A stretch of 64,000 nucleotides of DNA from Mesotaenium endlicherianum. Taxonomy: Eukaryota; Streptophyta; Zygnematophyceae; Zygnematales; Mesotaeniaceae. The notes below the pieces were generated by a model. That model ran no database searches. It was not told the DNA's origin and saw only the letters and a list, made by a program, of their open reading frames with translations. Below, piece by piece: positions 30,198-41,105 of the stretch. A program made the position numbers and the translations under genes. Location of the stretch: positions 403,960 through 467,959 of the forward strand of contig WELA01012513.1 in NCBI GenBank assembly GCA_009602735.1. Direction: 5' to 3'. Numbering within the stretch: the first letter of the stretch is position 1; each line of letters opens with the position of its first letter.

Positions 30198-33100
30198 TCA
30201 ATTTTTCCTCTTTCTTGTTCTTGCAGGCTGCCTCCAAGGGGTCTTCTGCTGCTTCTTGATGGTGGCAGGCTGCCTCCCTGAAGTCTTCGGGCTTCTAGTA
30301 GAGAGACTTGGGGCTGGTCCAAGATGGGAATTGCCGGTATGGAAGCGCTTCAACTTTCGTTGAACTTTGTCAAGGTAGTGCGCCGCCACCCAACTATTCT
30401 CCGAATCTGGATATCCTTTCCACTTGATCAAGTATTGCTGCTGTCTCCTGAAATTTCTCATAGCCACTATGTCTTCCACTTCGTACTCCAAATGATCATC
30501 CACTATTGTTGGGGCTGGTGGGGTTGTCACACGTCCTGGGAACTTGTTGTCGGGTTGCACATATGGCTTGAAGAGGGAAGCGTGGAATACGGGGTCGATG
30601 TGCATAGTCTGGGGAAGTTCTAGCTTGAAAGCAACGGGGTTGACTTGCTGGATAATCTTGAAGGGTCCCAAATACTTGGGAGAGAACTTGCTGCCGGCAG
30701 GCCTGTTGTTCAGGGAAATGTTCTTGGATGATAGTAACACGTTGTCACCCACTCTGTACGTAATTTCTCTTCTGGATCTGTTCGCCACTCTTGCTTGAGC
30801 ATCTTGCGCGTGTTGTAGAGCTTTCTTCGCTGCTGTAAGGGCTGCTTCTAATGTCTCCATAAAATCTGTGGCTGCAGGTACTTCATCATGGCCAGCCGTG
30901 AAGCTCAGTGGCGTGGTCGGATGGAAGCCATAGTTGAGGAAGAATGGGGACTCTTGGGTAGAGGCCTGCGTAGTGTTGTTGTAGGCAAACTCGAGGGGGG
31001 TCAAGTACATGTCCCAGTCTTGCTCGAGGGTAGACACGTAGGCCTTTAGAGAGGTCTTTAGGGTACGATTCATACGCTCGGTTTGCCCATCTGATTGTGG
31101 GTGGTAGGCAGTAGACATATCCAGCGATGTACCCAAGTTCTTGAAGAGATTTTTCCAGAAATGGCTTGTGAATCTTGGATCTCTATCTGACACAATTCTT
31201 GATGGTAGTCCATGGAGTCGGAAGATGTTGTCAAAGATGAGTCTTGCAAGTTGTGGTGCTGTAGCCTTAGTCGTCGTGGGAATAAAATGAGCCATCTTGG
31301 TAAGTCTGTCCACCGCCGTGAGTATTGCATTATGGCCTCGAGGTGTCACGGGCAAGTCCACGATAAGGTCCATTGAGATGTCCGTCCATTGTCTTTCGGG
31401 GATTGGTAGTGGTTGGAGGAGTCCTCCCGCCTTTTGCGATGATGGCTTGATTCTTTGGCATGTGTCACAGCTCCTGCAGTACTCCTTGACTTGCTTAGAC
31501 ATGCCTGGCCAACAATAAGTCCTAGCTAGAACGCCCGTGGTCCTTAGGATTCCAAAGTGTCCTCCAAGAGGGTTGTCGTGTGCTTCTCGTAGAAGCAAGA
31601 GCCGGAGGTCTAAGTCATTAGGAACACATCTCTGGCCCGTATCTTGCCTCACCCAATAATTGCCTTCTTGCTTCTTGCATGGGTCCAAGGCTGCTTCTCC
31701 GTTCTTGTAGTAAGGGTCTCTTTCATAGGCGGCTGAAAATCGAGCTTCCAGATCTGTCTTCAGGGATACCATCACTGCATTTAATTGCAGTCTTGAGAGG
31801 GGGTCAGCCGGGTTTGTCTTGCCGGGCTGGTACTGAATCGTGATGTTGTATTGTTGCAAGTATCCGCTCCATCTTGCTTGTCTCCTTGAGAGATACGGCT
31901 GCGTTTGGAGGTGCTTTAACGCCTCGTGGTCCGTGGTGACCAGTACTTTGCGTCCTTCAACGTAGCAGCGCCAAACCTTCAAGGCATGTACAATCGCCAA
32001 TGCCTCTCGCTCCGTGGTTGTATAATTTTGCTCGGCTGGATTTAGCTTCCTTGACTCGTAGGCGATGGGCTGCAGTCCCTTGCCTTGGTCTTGAAGCAGG
32101 ATTGCTCCTATTGCATAGGAAGATGCATCGGTGATGACGTGGAAGGGCCAATCTGGGTTTGGACTTGGGAGTGTGAGCACCGGGGATGTGGTCAATCTTC
32201 GCTTTAACTCTTGAAATGCCTCTTCCTCTTTCTCGGTCCATGTATATAGCCTGTCCTTCTTGAGTAGATCTGTCAGGGGGGCTGCTATGTGCGAGAAGCC
32301 TTGGATGAATTTTCTGTACCAATTGGCAAATCCCAAGAATGACTGGAGTTCTTTCTTGGTCGTGGGGGTTGGCCATTCCTCCACCACCGTGGTCTTCTTG
32401 GGGTCTATCTTGATGCCATCAGCAGTCACGTGGAGACCTAGGAACTCCACTTCTTGTTTGGCAAACTCGCATTTTGACTCCTTCGCAAACAGCTTGTTTT
32501 GCTTCAATACTTCAAGGACTTCTTTCAAGTGTCTCGCATGCTCTTCAAGGGTCTTGCTGTAGATAAGGATGTCATCGATGAATACCACCACAAATCTGTC
32601 CAACATGGGCTGAAATATGGTGTTCATCATAGTCATGAAAGTTGCTGGCGCGTTGGTGAGTCCAAATGGCAGGACCATGAACTCAAAATGTCCATATCTT
32701 GTCCTGAATGCCGTCTTCTCTATGTCCGGTTCTGCGATGCGAATCTGGTGGTAGCCGCTCCGTAAGTCAATCTTCGTGAAGTACTTGGCTCCAACCAGCC
32801 GGTCCATGAGCTCATCCATGCGCGGCAGCGGGTATCGATTCTTGATGGTGATCTTGTTGAGGGCGCGATAGTCCACACACATCCTCAAGGTACCATCTTT
32901 CTTCTTGACAAATAGCACCGGGGCTCCAAATGGCGACTTGCTAGGTCGAATGAAGCCATGCTCCAGTAGCTCCTTGATTTGCTTCTTGACTTCGTCTAGC
33001 TCCGTGTATGACATTTTGAACGTAGGCCGAGAGATGGGCTTGCTTCCGGGCTCCAACTCTATCTTGTGGTCTACGAATCTTTTGGGGGGTAGGCCCTTGG

Positions 33101-33863
33101 GCAATTCCGGGGAGAACACTTCTTTGTAGTCCTCTAAGACTTCTTGTATCTCCTTGGGAACGGGGCTGCCTTCTTGACTCTCGATGTCTTTCTTGATGTC
33201 TTTTGGCGTGATCAAGGCCAAAAGAAGCTCGTGTCCCTTCCTCACAAGTCTCTTGAGTTGGAGGGCGGACAATAGTATCTCGTGTGCCGGCTTCTGGATG
33301 TCTTGGGTCTGGATATTCTGGATTGCGCGCAAAATACAGATTCTTGAAGTGATGTCATTCTTGATCTTGATAGTACCGGTCCTCCAATCAACTTGGGGGT
33401 TGTGCTTGGTCAACCAAGGCGTCCCTAGGATGACGTCGTACTTGCCCAATTGCATGGGGGAGAACACTACTCTATCCTTGAAGGACTTGATAGAGAGTGC
33501 CAAGGGGTACGTCTTCTTGGAAGGGGTAGTATAGGAGAATCCATCGGGCATCATAATCTCCTCGTCGTGGTCAAGAGTTCGCATAGTAATACCGTGCTTG
33601 GTGGCAAAATCTGCAGCAATGAAGTTGCCTTGAGCTCCGCTATCCACCAAGATGTGGACCTTCTCTCCTCCAAGGTAACCTCTCAAACTCATTGGGGCTG
33701 GAACGTCGTCTTCAACGGGGGTCTCCACCTCACTTGGCGTGTTGCCTTCTCGTGAAGTGGGTCTTGGGGTGGTAGGCTCCTGGCCTACCGGCGCTGTCCG
33801 TTTTTTGACAACTTTTTGGGGCATGAAAGTGCACGATGGCCCTTTTCCTTGCAATAAAAGCAT
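30198..33863 (-). CDS. Element E pol polyprotein with chromodomain
   Basis: Uninterrupted 1221 codons on the minus strand, overlapping the gag end (33785-33863) in the -1 frame. Domains: protease ([18 protein letters not shown]), RT ([29 protein letters not shown], catalytic FIDDILIYS), RNase H ([34 protein letters not shown]), integrase with intact HHCC ([11 protein letters not shown] ... CDTCQ) and all three catalytic residues ([35 protein letters not shown]), then a chromodomain ([30 protein letters not shown]). The tail is Lys/Arg/Pro/Thr-rich. No key residue is missing, so it could be functional. Confidence 0.96.
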   Translation of the reverse strand: MLLLQGKGPSCTFMPQKVVKKRTAPVGQEPTTPRPTSREGNTPSEVETPVEDDVPAPMSLRGYLGGEKVHILVDSGAQGNFIAADFATKHGITMRTLDHDEEIMMPDGFSYTTPSKKTYPLALSIKSFKDRVVFSPMQLGKYDVILGTPWLTKHNPQVDWRTGTIKIKNDITSRICILRAIQNIQTQDIQKPAHEILLSALQLKRLVRKGHELLLALITPKDIKKDIESQEGSPVPKEIQEVLEDYKEVFSPELPKGLPPKRFVDHKIELEPGSKPISRPTFKMSYTELDEVKKQIKELLEHGFIRPSKSPFGAPVLFVKKKDGTLRMCVDYRALNKITIKNRYPLPRMDELMDRLVGAKYFTKIDLRSGYHQIRIAEPDIEKTAFRTRYGHFEFMVLPFGLTNAPATFMTMMNTIFQPMLDRFVVVFIDDILIYSKTLEEHARHLKEVLEVLKQNKLFAKESKCEFAKQEVEFLGLHVTADGIKIDPKKTTVVEEWPTPTTKKELQSFLGFANWYRKFIQGFSHIAAPLTDLLKKDRLYTWTEKEEEAFQELKRRLTTSPVLTLPSPNPDWPFHVITDASSYAIGAILLQDQGKGLQPIAYESRKLNPAEQNYTTTEREALAIVHALKVWRCYVEGRKVLVTTDHEALKHLQTQPYLSRRQARWSGYLQQYNITIQYQPGKTNPADPLSRLQLNAVMVSLKTDLEARFSAAYERDPYYKNGEAALDPCKKQEGNYWVRQDTGQRCVPNDLDLRLLLLREAHDNPLGGHFGILRTTGVLARTYCWPGMSKQVKEYCRSCDTCQRIKPSSQKAGGLLQPLPIPERQWTDISMDLIVDLPVTPRGHNAILTAVDRLTKMAHFIPTTTKATAPQLARLIFDNIFRLHGLPSRIVSDRDPRFTSHFWKNLFKNLGTSLDMSTAYHPQSDGQTERMNRTLKTSLKAYVSTLEQDWDMYLTPLEFAYNNTTQASTQESPFFLNYGFHPTTPLSFTAGHDEVPAATDFMETLEAALTAAKKALQHAQDAQARVANRSRREITYRVGDNVLLSSKNISLNNRPAGSKFSPKYLGPFKIIQQVNPVAFKLELPQTMHIDPVFHASLFKPYVQPDNKFPGRVTTPPAPTIVDDHLEYEVEDIVAMRNFRRQQQYLIKWKGYPDSENSWVAAHYLDKVQRKLKRFHTGNSHLGPAPSLSTRSPKTSGRQPATIKKQQKTPWRQPARTRKRKN

Positions 33864-35065
33864 AGTCCAGCCGTCATGAGAGCTTCTTTTTCAGCCGGGG
33901 AGAGTCTTGCTTTCACTCCTTGCTGGTTTCTTGCATCATAAGTGTCATTGGAGGGTCTTCCACTCTTCCGGGCAGCCGCGGGGTCCCTTTTAATAACTCC
34001 GATTTCCATGGGTGTGGGTCCAGATTCGGATGTGGAAGGGGCTGCGTACACCCGCGTCGTCGGTACCCGTGAAGATGAAGGCACGGAGTGCTTGAAATCC
34101 AAGGTATCCACCTTTTGGGCCACTTCAATGATCTTTGAGAAGTCCGTCAAGTCGCGTAACTCCACTTCCTTTGCCACCTTGGGTTTGAGGCCAAAGATGT
34201 AGCGGTCAATCTTCTCCTCGAGAGACATGTTGGGGATCTCAAGAGTGAGGGCGTGAAATCTGGATGTATACTCTTGAACGGACGTCGTTTGCTTGAGATG
34301 GTGGAGCTTTCCTCGGGCAATCTTCTCCGCATTGATGGGCATGAATTGCTTCTTGAGGGCCTCACGAAAATCTGCCCATCTTGCATATGATGGTGGGGGC
34401 TCTTGGCCGAGCATGGGGTGCGCCATAGCTTGATATATAGCCGCTTGATAGTTACGCCACCATGATGTTGCTGCTCCTCTAAGTAAGGTAACGGCAAAGG
34501 GAACGTAGTCCTCCTCGGGTACTTCAAGGAATGCGAGGTACGTCTCCACTTGGTAGAGCCATAAATTCAGGTTGGCACCTTTCCCGGGGTTGAAAGTGTC
34601 GGGTTTGCCGGGCTTGATGAGTTTCCTTGCTCTCGTTGGCTCTTGTGGAGGCGCTTGAGCCGGGGCTGGATTTTGAGCATTGCTCGCAATAGGGGCAACC
34701 ATGGCAGCCATAGCTTCTCTTGACGCTTGCACGGTTGCTTCATAGGTGGCCAAGCCCACTTGGTTGTGGACGGTCATTAGGAAGGCTGCCCACTCATTTG
34801 CGGGAACTCCTTGTGGTGGGGTCAACTTTGCTATAGCGGCTGCCACGGGATTTGACGGTGCTCCTCCTTGTGGTGCTTCTTGTTGTTGGAGATTTCCTTG
34901 AGTAGGCTCTCCCATCGACGCTGGAGGAGGGTGTGCTCCTCCTTGTGGTGCTTCTTGTTGTTGCAGATTTTCTTGAGTGGGCTCTCCCATCGGCGCTGGA
35001 GGAGGGTGTCTTGGAGAGGAAGGGCTTCCTTCGAAAGCTTGCTGTTGGTCTTGAGGATCGGCCAT
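33785..35065 (-). CDS. Element E gag
   Basis: 426 codons from ATG 35065. The N-terminus has two 25-residue repeats ([12 protein letters not shown] ... [11 protein letters not shown]) from a 75-bp tandem duplication (34860-35009). The capsid domain follows ([70 protein letters not shown]) and a zinc knuckle [14 protein letters not shown] near the end. The frame is intact; pol is reached by a -1 shift in the 79-bp overlap. Confidence 0.95.
   Translation of the reverse strand: MADPQDQQQAFEGSPSSPRHPPPAPMGEPTQENLQQQEAPQGGAHPPPASMGEPTQGNLQQQEAPQGGAPSNPVAAAIAKLTPPQGVPANEWAAFLMTVHNQVGLATYEATVQASREAMAAMVAPIASNAQNPAPAQAPPQEPTRARKLIKPGKPDTFNPGKGANLNLWLYQVETYLAFLEVPEEDYVPFAVTLLRGAATSWWRNYQAAIYQAMAHPMLGQEPPPSYARWADFREALKKQFMPINAEKIARGKLHHLKQTTSVQEYTSRFHALTLEIPNMSLEEKIDRYIFGLKPKVAKEVELRDLTDFSKIIEVAQKVDTLDFKHSVPSSSRVPTTRVYAAPSTSESGPTPMEIGVIKRDPAAARKSGRPSNDTYDARNQQGVKARLSPAEKEALMTAGLCFYCKEKGHRALSCPKKLSKNGQRR
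34860..35009. repeat. 75-bp tandem duplication in the gag of E
   Basis: GCTCCTCCTTGTGGTGCTTC recurs at 34860 and 34935; the two units differ at a few bases and encode a Pro/Gln-rich 25-residue repeat. Confidence 0.88.
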
Positions 35066-35084
35066 CTTCTTGTGCTACCAAAGT

Positions 35085-35101
35085 GCCTAGCTCCGATACC
35101 A
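35085..35101 (-). promoter_or_regulatory. Element E primer binding site
   Basis: Minus-strand TGGTATCGGAGCTAGGC, one base from the LTR at 35103; initiator tRNA-Met type. Confidence 0.88.
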
Positions 35102-35102
35102 C

Positions 35103-35605
35103 TGTAGTGAAACAGATAGATAAAGTACTTAGTAAAACAGAATACTTTATCTATTCAAGACAAGGATCTTTGAACACAAGTGGTAGCTTCTTGAAAGAGA
35201 GATGGCTTCTTGAAAGTTAATATATTTCTGGATTTTGGCAAGTACAAGAGTGATTCTGGAATGTCTTTCTATGTTCTAGCTCTTGTTTATATACTTGCTA
35301 CATAAGTAATTTCTAGGAAGGTGTATGTTGATGTGTTGGCACCCAACACATCCCAAAACTTGCCACCTCTTTCTAGAATAATGTACACATGTCCTTTTGA
35401 ACTAAAAATGGCACATTTGACTTTTGCCACATGGAGTTCTTCTAGGTCTTTCCTCTAACTTCGAAAATGCCTTGGAAGGTTCAAAGGACATGAACCAAGT
35501 TACTAGAGTACCTATTCACACTTGACTCCACACAATACTTCTCCACATATATTTGAAAACATTAAAATATATGCAAACTAATATATAATAACTCAAATCA
35601 CTACA
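35103..35605 (-). repeat. Element E 5' LTR (503 bp)
   Basis: TGTAGTG to CACTACA, followed by the CCTGA duplication at 35606-35610. Confidence 0.93.
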
Positions 35606-36223
35606 CCTGACTACTCCAAGCCGTTCAATCTACACACCGACTGGAGTCGTGTGGGAATTGGCGCAGTACTCACTCAGGCCGAAAGTCCTAGAGAGGAGTA
35701 CGTCATTGCCTATGCCTCGCACTCTAACAACCAAGCGGAGAGCAACTTCTCGTCCTACGAAGGAGAGCTACTGGCAGTGGTTTGGGCTGTTGCACATTTC
35801 AGAGAGTATCTATGGGGAAGACCCTTCACGCTGATCACAGATTACTCGCCAATACTTTGGCTGATGAAGAATGGAGACCTCACTGGTAAATTGGCTCGTT
35901 GGGCTCTTAAGCTCCAGGAGTACCAGATGACAGTGATACACCGAGCAGGTTTCCTCAACAAGGACGCCAATGGGCTCAGCAGGAACCCGGACCCATCCGC
36001 AGACGACAGAACAGGAGCTCAAGAAGACGAAGATCCGAGCAGCCCAGCAGAATTGGCCGCCTGCCTGGCCGAAATGGCTAGAATGGTAGCATCAGGAGAA
36101 GCTGAGCCCTTACCTCTGTTCAGTCCAGAGATCTGGAGAAATCAAGCCACTATGCATTGGTTGAAGACGGGAGTCCATATAGAAGGATTATCGACAAGAG
36201 AAAAGGTCCAGGTAGGCCATTGA
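35606..36223 (+). pseudogene. Element B RNase H and connection to integrase
   Basis: Continues B pol after E: HTDWSRVGIGAVLTQ, YEGELLAVVWAV, FTLITDYSPILWL, VIHRAGFLNKDANGLSRN. A Pro/Glu/Ala-rich spacer follows (EDEDPSSPAELAACLAEMA), then the start of the integrase N-terminal extension. The frame ends at a TGA at 36221-36223; a shift in the A/T-run near 36235 is needed to continue into integrase. Confidence 0.9.
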
Positions 36224-37306
36224 GCTAAAAGATTTTTGCTGGAAACGCAATAACCTCTTCAAGATTGAAGAAACTGGTCATGAGAAGTTAGTGCCAGAAC
36301 CCACCAAAAGACGAGCTCTGGTGCAGGAAATGAATGAGAATACTGGACACTATGGTGTCAAGAAGACATACAGTCTTCTGGAGCTGTCTTACTGGTGGAG
36401 GGACACGAAGCAGCAGTGTGAGGATGTGATCAAGGCCTGTACAAGCTGCGATCGCGTCAAGGCTGGTTTTACGCAGCAACACCCACACCTGCAACCTCTG
36501 CCAATCATGGGCCTAGGCTACCGGTGGAGCTGCGATCTTGCAGGTGAGCTACCGCTGTCCAAGCAAGGTAACAAGTACATTATGGTCATGATTGAAAAAT
36601 TTTCTAAGTGGATAGAGGTGGTGCCTCTAATCGCTAAGGAAAGCGTGGGGACCGCGGAAGCGCTCCTCAATGGTGTGATTGTACGTCATGGAGCCCCAGC
36701 AGAAGTGCTGACAGACCAAGGGGTCTGAGTTCCAAGGATCTTTTCAGAAACTCCTAAACAAATGCTTCATTGACCATCGCACTACGTCTAGAGACCACCC
36801 ACAAGCAGATGGTTTGGCAGAACGGATGGTGCAAACCATTAAATCTGCTTTACGCAAATTTTGCCTTGAGCATGAAAAGCGTGATTGGGATCTGGCCCTG
36901 CCATGGCTGGTTATGGGTTACGGATTTAGCAAGAAAGCTGCTTTGGCGAATTACTCGCCTTATTAGATTCTGTTTGGAAGAAGTCCAGTTGTGCCCAGCA
37001 GCATCAAGCAGGAGATTGAGCAGGTGAAAGACCTGGACAACCCTGATGAATTGTTAAAGGTCATGTTGCGCCGCAAGGTGTTATTTGAGCACATGATGCC
37101 TGCTGCCCTAGACAATCTGAAAATTGCACAGAAAAGAGACACGCAGCGTTACGCCAGGACGCGAGATGGGAGCTACCGCTTGCAAATGACGAAAATCAAG
37201 GAAGGAGACTTCGTCTACAGGAAGCGCCAGACAAAGACCACCATTGACACCAGTTCAGGTGCAGTGATCTTACGCGTGAAACATGCGTTCGACAATGGTG
37301 TGTTGG
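36224..37306 (+). pseudogene. Element B integrase (zinc domain, core, start of C-terminal domain)
   Basis: The zinc-binding domain reads NENTGHYGVKKT ... CTSCD, with Asn where the first His is expected. Core: CDLAGELPLSKQGNKYIMVM (first Asp), LTDQG (second Asp), IDHRTTSRDHPQADGLAERM (Glu). One extra G in the run at 36719-36722 shifts the frame between DQG and SEFQGSFQKL. A TAG at 36964-36966 replaces the Gln of YSPYQILFG seen in H. The C-terminal domain (GSYRLQMTKIKEGDFVYRK, ILRVKHAFDNGVL) is cut at 37306 by a solo LTR and resumes at 38025. Confidence 0.9.
37302..37306. repeat. Target site duplication of solo F LTR (GTTGG), left
   Basis: GTTGG at 37302-37306 is repeated exactly at 38020-38024. 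Removing the solo LTR restores DNGVLELQGSDG in B integrase. Confidence 0.93.
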
Positions 37307-38019
37307 TGTAATGAATCAGTATAAATATAATATTCATTTAAATATAATAGTTAATTAAGTTCAGCCTGCTGAACTCTAGTTAATAATCAGTCTGCTGGAC
37401 TTTATATAATTATCAGTTTAATGACTCAGCCGGAAGCAACAGGCTGAAGTCAACTTAAGTCAGCTTGCTGACACATTCTTTGACAGCCAGCTGACTTCCG
37501 TACTCGATAGCAGCGAAGTGCCTCGAGATGCATCTAAGTGTGATATGCTAGATGAATGGCCAGATGACATCCCTATGATGGATGGCGATTTGGGATGATG
37601 GGAAATGGCGGTGGATTTGGTTAACCAAGGTCCTACCAACGTGGTTAACTCTCGGGTAGGCGGTGCCATCGCACTGGCCGTTGAACAGTAAACTCATTCC
37701 AGGTACATATGCTAGGCGTTGCTCTCGAGTTCGGCATTCGGAAACGAGGCCAACTCTCTTGTACATCTTACTGAGAGAGATCTGAATCCAAGGCGAGAAG
37801 CCATTGATACGCACTGTCTTCTAACCTTGTTTATGTATGAGTTTAGTGATTGCATTATTGATGCTAGCTTACTTGCATTTGACTTACGAGTATTGTTCAC
37901 TGCTAGTGTGTTGTCCTTTGCCGTTTATCCTGTTAACGAAAAATACCATAAAGCTTACTTGCTAATATAAAGATCTTTATTAATTGTTAATCGCCTATTT
38001 GGTAAGTTGATTCATTTCA
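37307..38019 (+). mobile_element. Solo LTR of the F family (713 bp)
   Basis: Starts TGTAATGAATCAG and ends TTGATTCATTTCA. It is the reverse complement of the LTRs of element F (43923-44641 and 52132-52850). It has no internal region, so it is the product of LTR-LTR recombination. Small open frames inside it recur in all F LTRs and are not genes. Confidence 0.93.
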
Positions 38020-38311
38020 GTTGGAACTGCAAGGTTCTGATGGTAAGACCATGACAGATCACGTGCAGAACTGTTTGCTGTGCCATTTGCCAAATATCGA
38101 TCTTACGGTTACAATTGTGCCCGAGGAATTGGTGCCAACCACGCCTTGTGCCAGCTGCAAAGTGCTGGATGATCAAGAAGCAATGGTAACCTGCGATAAG
38201 TGTGGTGCCCGTTGGCACACCTTCTGCATTGGTGAAGAAGAGATTATGGCAGGACGGTGGGAATGTCCTGACTGCCTTCCCAAAACTCCCAGCCACAGGG
38301 CCAGAAAATAA
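38020..38311 (+). CDS. Element B integrase C-terminus with PHD finger
   Basis: Continues integrase as LELQGSDGKTMTDHVQNC, then CHLPNI and a linker, and then a PHD finger (38147-38275) with spacing C-x2-C-x11-C-x2-C-x4-H-x2-C-x12-C-x2-C and the conserved Trp two residues before the seventh Cys (RWECPDC). All eight zinc ligands are present. The protein ends with Lys/Arg (SHRARK). The spacing is the same as in A except for the last loop. PHD fingers bind H3 N-terminal tails; whether this one prefers K4me3 or unmodified H3 cannot be told, although no clear aromatic cage is obvious. Confidence 0.9.
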
Positions 38312-38344
38312 AAGCTTTCAGCAGAAAGGCAGGGACGCCTCAGC

Positions 38345-38357
38345 TGAAAGGGAGGGG
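38345..38357 (+). promoter_or_regulatory. Element B polypurine tract
   Basis: GAAAGGGAGGGG directly before the 3' LTR start TGTAAGG at 38358. Confidence 0.8.
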
Positions 38358-39718
38358 TGTAAGGAAAACTGAAGATTAGCTATCTTTTCAAAAATTTCTG
38401 CTAAGTGTTGAATGAGGAACTGGTTGAACATGGGAAGCACTGAGTGTGGGATGCCTCACCGCATGATGCAAGTGCAAGAAGACCAAGAATGGGTCAAACC
38501 CCAACCAATCTGTCACCAACACACGTGCAAGGGACGATCAACCCAGGTACGGGAAGTCAGCATTGACTCACCGACCAGAGGATCGAGTCAGGGGTCATGT
38601 TGAAGTCATTGTCACTGTCAAAGTGGTCACAACACGTCACACCCACACCCAGGACGGGATGGGGATGTGGACCGAGTGGTCAGTCGAAAGGCTAGGGGCA
38701 TGGAACCAACAATGAGCCAGACTAGCGAGTGCCAAGAAAGGTATTGATCAATCGGCTATCCAAGCCAAGTACAGCGGAGATGTTGCAAAGGGCGTTGTGT
38801 GCCTCCTCGGCTAGGCCCTTAGGTGACTGGTCACGGCCTGAGCGTTCATCCTAAACGCTGCCAGCCAGCCACATAGGCGTGATTGCCAGCTGGAAGGCTA
38901 AGTGGTCACGCGCAACAATCCCAATGCATGCATGCATGCTCAATGACAACTTCTAAGCTGTGTGAGAGCTGCTGAGTAAGGACGGCATGCAAGCTAAGCG
39001 CTGTGACTAAGCACTGGTATTCTCGAAAGAGGACAGTGTGTGGTGCTTGTGAAAGGCACGAGTCCTGCCTGAAGCTACCTCATTCTTGCTTGCATTGTTG
39101 TCAAAGGAAGCTGAAGAAGCAGAAGGAGCGCAAAGAAGAAGGAGTTCCCAAGGTTGTAGAAGGGCCGAGACGCCACGCTTCTACCGACGCTGGAAGATTT
39201 CTTCTTAAGTGTATCATAGAAAAGTTAGGCCTCAGGAGTTCCCAAGAAAGGATCTCGCTGGTGGAAAGTAGAGAGCGGCAGCATAGAATCTGTTAGGAGA
39301 TTAGCACAGATTAAGGTCAAACGCCGCAAGCGTGCGAGGGTCACTTAAAATGGTGAGTGCTGTGGTGGTCTCCAAGTTCTCAAAAGTCTCCATTGTCGAA
39401 TTGCTGATAGCAAGAGTAGTATTAACAAGTAAAGCTCTCAGTAAAGAACTGAGTGAGCCCAGCCAAGCAGGGAAGAGCTGTTAAGGCGCGGTGTTGAGCG
39501 AAGAGCTCAGACCAGGCCAGCATAGATGTGCAGTTCCGAGTTTTGTAAGCTGTCACTGGTGGAAGTTAAGCGAAAGCCTTGAAGGGCGATTTTCTCTGAA
39601 CTTGACATTGCCTGTTAAGCTGCTTAGACGTGATTTCTGCAAACTACAAACTTGTTCATTCTGTAAACCCTCAACTTGGGCGAAAGCCTGTGTGGAAGTA
39701 AGACGCTTTTGTCCTACT
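38358..39718 (+). repeat. Element B 3' LTR (1361 bp)
   Basis: TGTAAGGAAAACTGAAG to TTTTGTCCTACT. The last ~1177 bp match the truncated 5' LTR (14486-15662) almost base for base. The terminal bases are TG...CT rather than TG...CA. Confidence 0.87.
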
Positions 39719-39997
39719 TGTAACGGAAACTGAAGATAAGCTATCTTTTCGAGAACTTCTGCTAAGTGTTGAATGAGAAACTGGTTGAACATAGGAAGCA
39801 CTGAGTGTGGGATGCCTCACAGCATGATGCAAGTGCAGGAAGACCAGGAATGGGTCAAACCCCAACCAGTCTGTCACCGGCACACGTGCAAGGGACGATC
39901 AACCCGGTCGATCCCCACGTGCAGCGACGCACCAACACGTCAACCAAGTCAAAGGCATACGTGCTGAGAAGCCACGCACGCGCCAGAAGTCCGACGC
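39719..39997 (+). repeat. Second, partial B-type LTR abutting the 3' LTR of B
   Basis: Starts TGTAACGGAAACTGAAG. Its first 187 bases match bases 1-187 of the 3' LTR (to GATCAACCC), after which it continues with different sequence (GGTCGATCCCC...) to the G boundary. The different part is related, in inverted orientation, to 54420-54560. The matching part is exactly what the 5' LTR of B lacks. Confidence 0.75.
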
Positions 39998-40016
39998 TGT
40001 TAGGCACGACAGTAAT
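39998..40016 (+). repeat. Left terminal inverted repeat of G
   Basis: TGTTAGGCACGACAGTAAT; its inverse, ATTGCTGTCGTGCCTAACA, is at 54400-54418. Similarity of the two flanks continues outward into B-type LTR sequence, so the exact edge of G is uncertain. Confidence 0.7.
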
Positions 40017-41105
40017 CGAGTTACTTTACGATGCTTTTTGCAATAGCAGCTTGGTCGTTTCGCCAGTCGACCAGGAATTAGTCGACACCTGCGTGGGTCG
40101 AATAATTCATCAAGCTGCAATCATTTATCAATTAATATATCGATGAATAATATAATGTTTTTTAGGTAATCGGGTAAACGTCCCAAATACGCCAAAAAAG
40201 CTCAGATCATTACATAAGCCTAGACAAGACCCCCTCTACTTCTTCACGCTTCATATTTATGCTTCAAATCTAAATTTCCTCTTCTAGCAAAGTACCTCCA
40301 GAACCGTCTACTATGGCTCCTTCCAAAAAGGTTACCTTGCCTTGTTGGACAAGCTAGCATGCTCACACAGTATTTCACTCTAGAATATTCTACTACTCAA
40401 TCCACTAACTCCTCACGGAGTTTCTATAAATTCCACGATAACTTTGGCACTCTACGTAATCGTACGTAAATTTTGGAATCATCATGACTTAATGCCCTAC
40501 TTCCTGGACTCCAGCCAAAATTTTTGTCACTAGACCTGTTTTTGTCCCTAAATTGAACCTGTGACATCTAAAACTCACTAAAACTCCCATAACTCATAAC
40601 TTTCTCAAAAGTTGTCCAAATGACTTGAAATAAAGACCAAAGTTCTTCCAACATCACACTCTATGCATATGAAATGCTAAAAAAATACAAAGTACACTTT
40701 CATAATCCTACAAGAAGAGCATTCGAATGGACACCGCTAATTTAAAAGCACACTTTGCGGCCAAAAACACTTTGAGCATGTATCCACTTTTTGGAGCAAG
40801 AGTGGAATTTGTAAGCAACATGTTAGAAGCATACTCCTTGAATGATTGATTATGGTACAAATGACTTGCTTTTGCAAACAATGGCAACCTTAGGTAAAAT
40901 TGTGTATCATGATATTTTGTATATCGACGAATATACAAAATAAAGTTTGATAGCGACACGCTTATCTCTAGACACTTCGAGAAGCTCAATCCACGAGCGA
41001 GCAGCGGCTGCGAAGCAGCGGCTGCAGCTGCATATCTATGTACCTCACTAAAGTCGAGTTTTTCCTCATTGCGCAAGCACAATAGCAATTAGATCTCCTT
41101 GAACA
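40017..41105 (+). other. 5' non-coding region of G
   Basis: AT-rich, no credible open frame on either strand. It presumably holds the promoter and leader of G; no specific signal was identified. Confidence 0.5.

Larger units (their letters stand above)
28926..35605 (-). mobile_element. Element E: complete chromovirus Gypsy, antisense within B
   Basis: 6680 bp with 503-bp LTRs (TGTAGTG...CACTACA), primer site, intact gag and pol, and CCTGA duplications. The LTRs differ at about 15-20 positions by eye. It lies on the minus strand in the RNase H of B. Both ORFs are uninterrupted, so this is the most likely coding-competent element of the window. Confidence 0.95.
14486..39718 (+). mobile_element. 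Element B: Gypsy retrotransposon encoding DNMT and integrase-PHD
   Basis: Plus-strand element spanning 25.2 kb, about 11.7 kb once three later insertions (C, E and a solo F LTR) are removed. The order is 5' LTR (truncated), gag with two zinc knuckles, protease (DTGAQPV), DNMT with long C-terminal extension, RT, RNase H, integrase, PHD finger, polypurine tract, 3' LTR. Each insertion removes cleanly with one copy of its 5-bp duplication and restores B's reading frame, which confirms the order. The gag and pol genes carry stops and small frameshifts, so B itself is no longer active, although the DNMT frame is intact. Confidence 0.9.

Noticed and set aside
37548-37814. Recurrent 88-, 69- and 62-codon frames in three F-family LTRs
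   Set aside because: All lie in LTRs, overlap each other and persist because the LTR copies are similar; no domain or codon signal.
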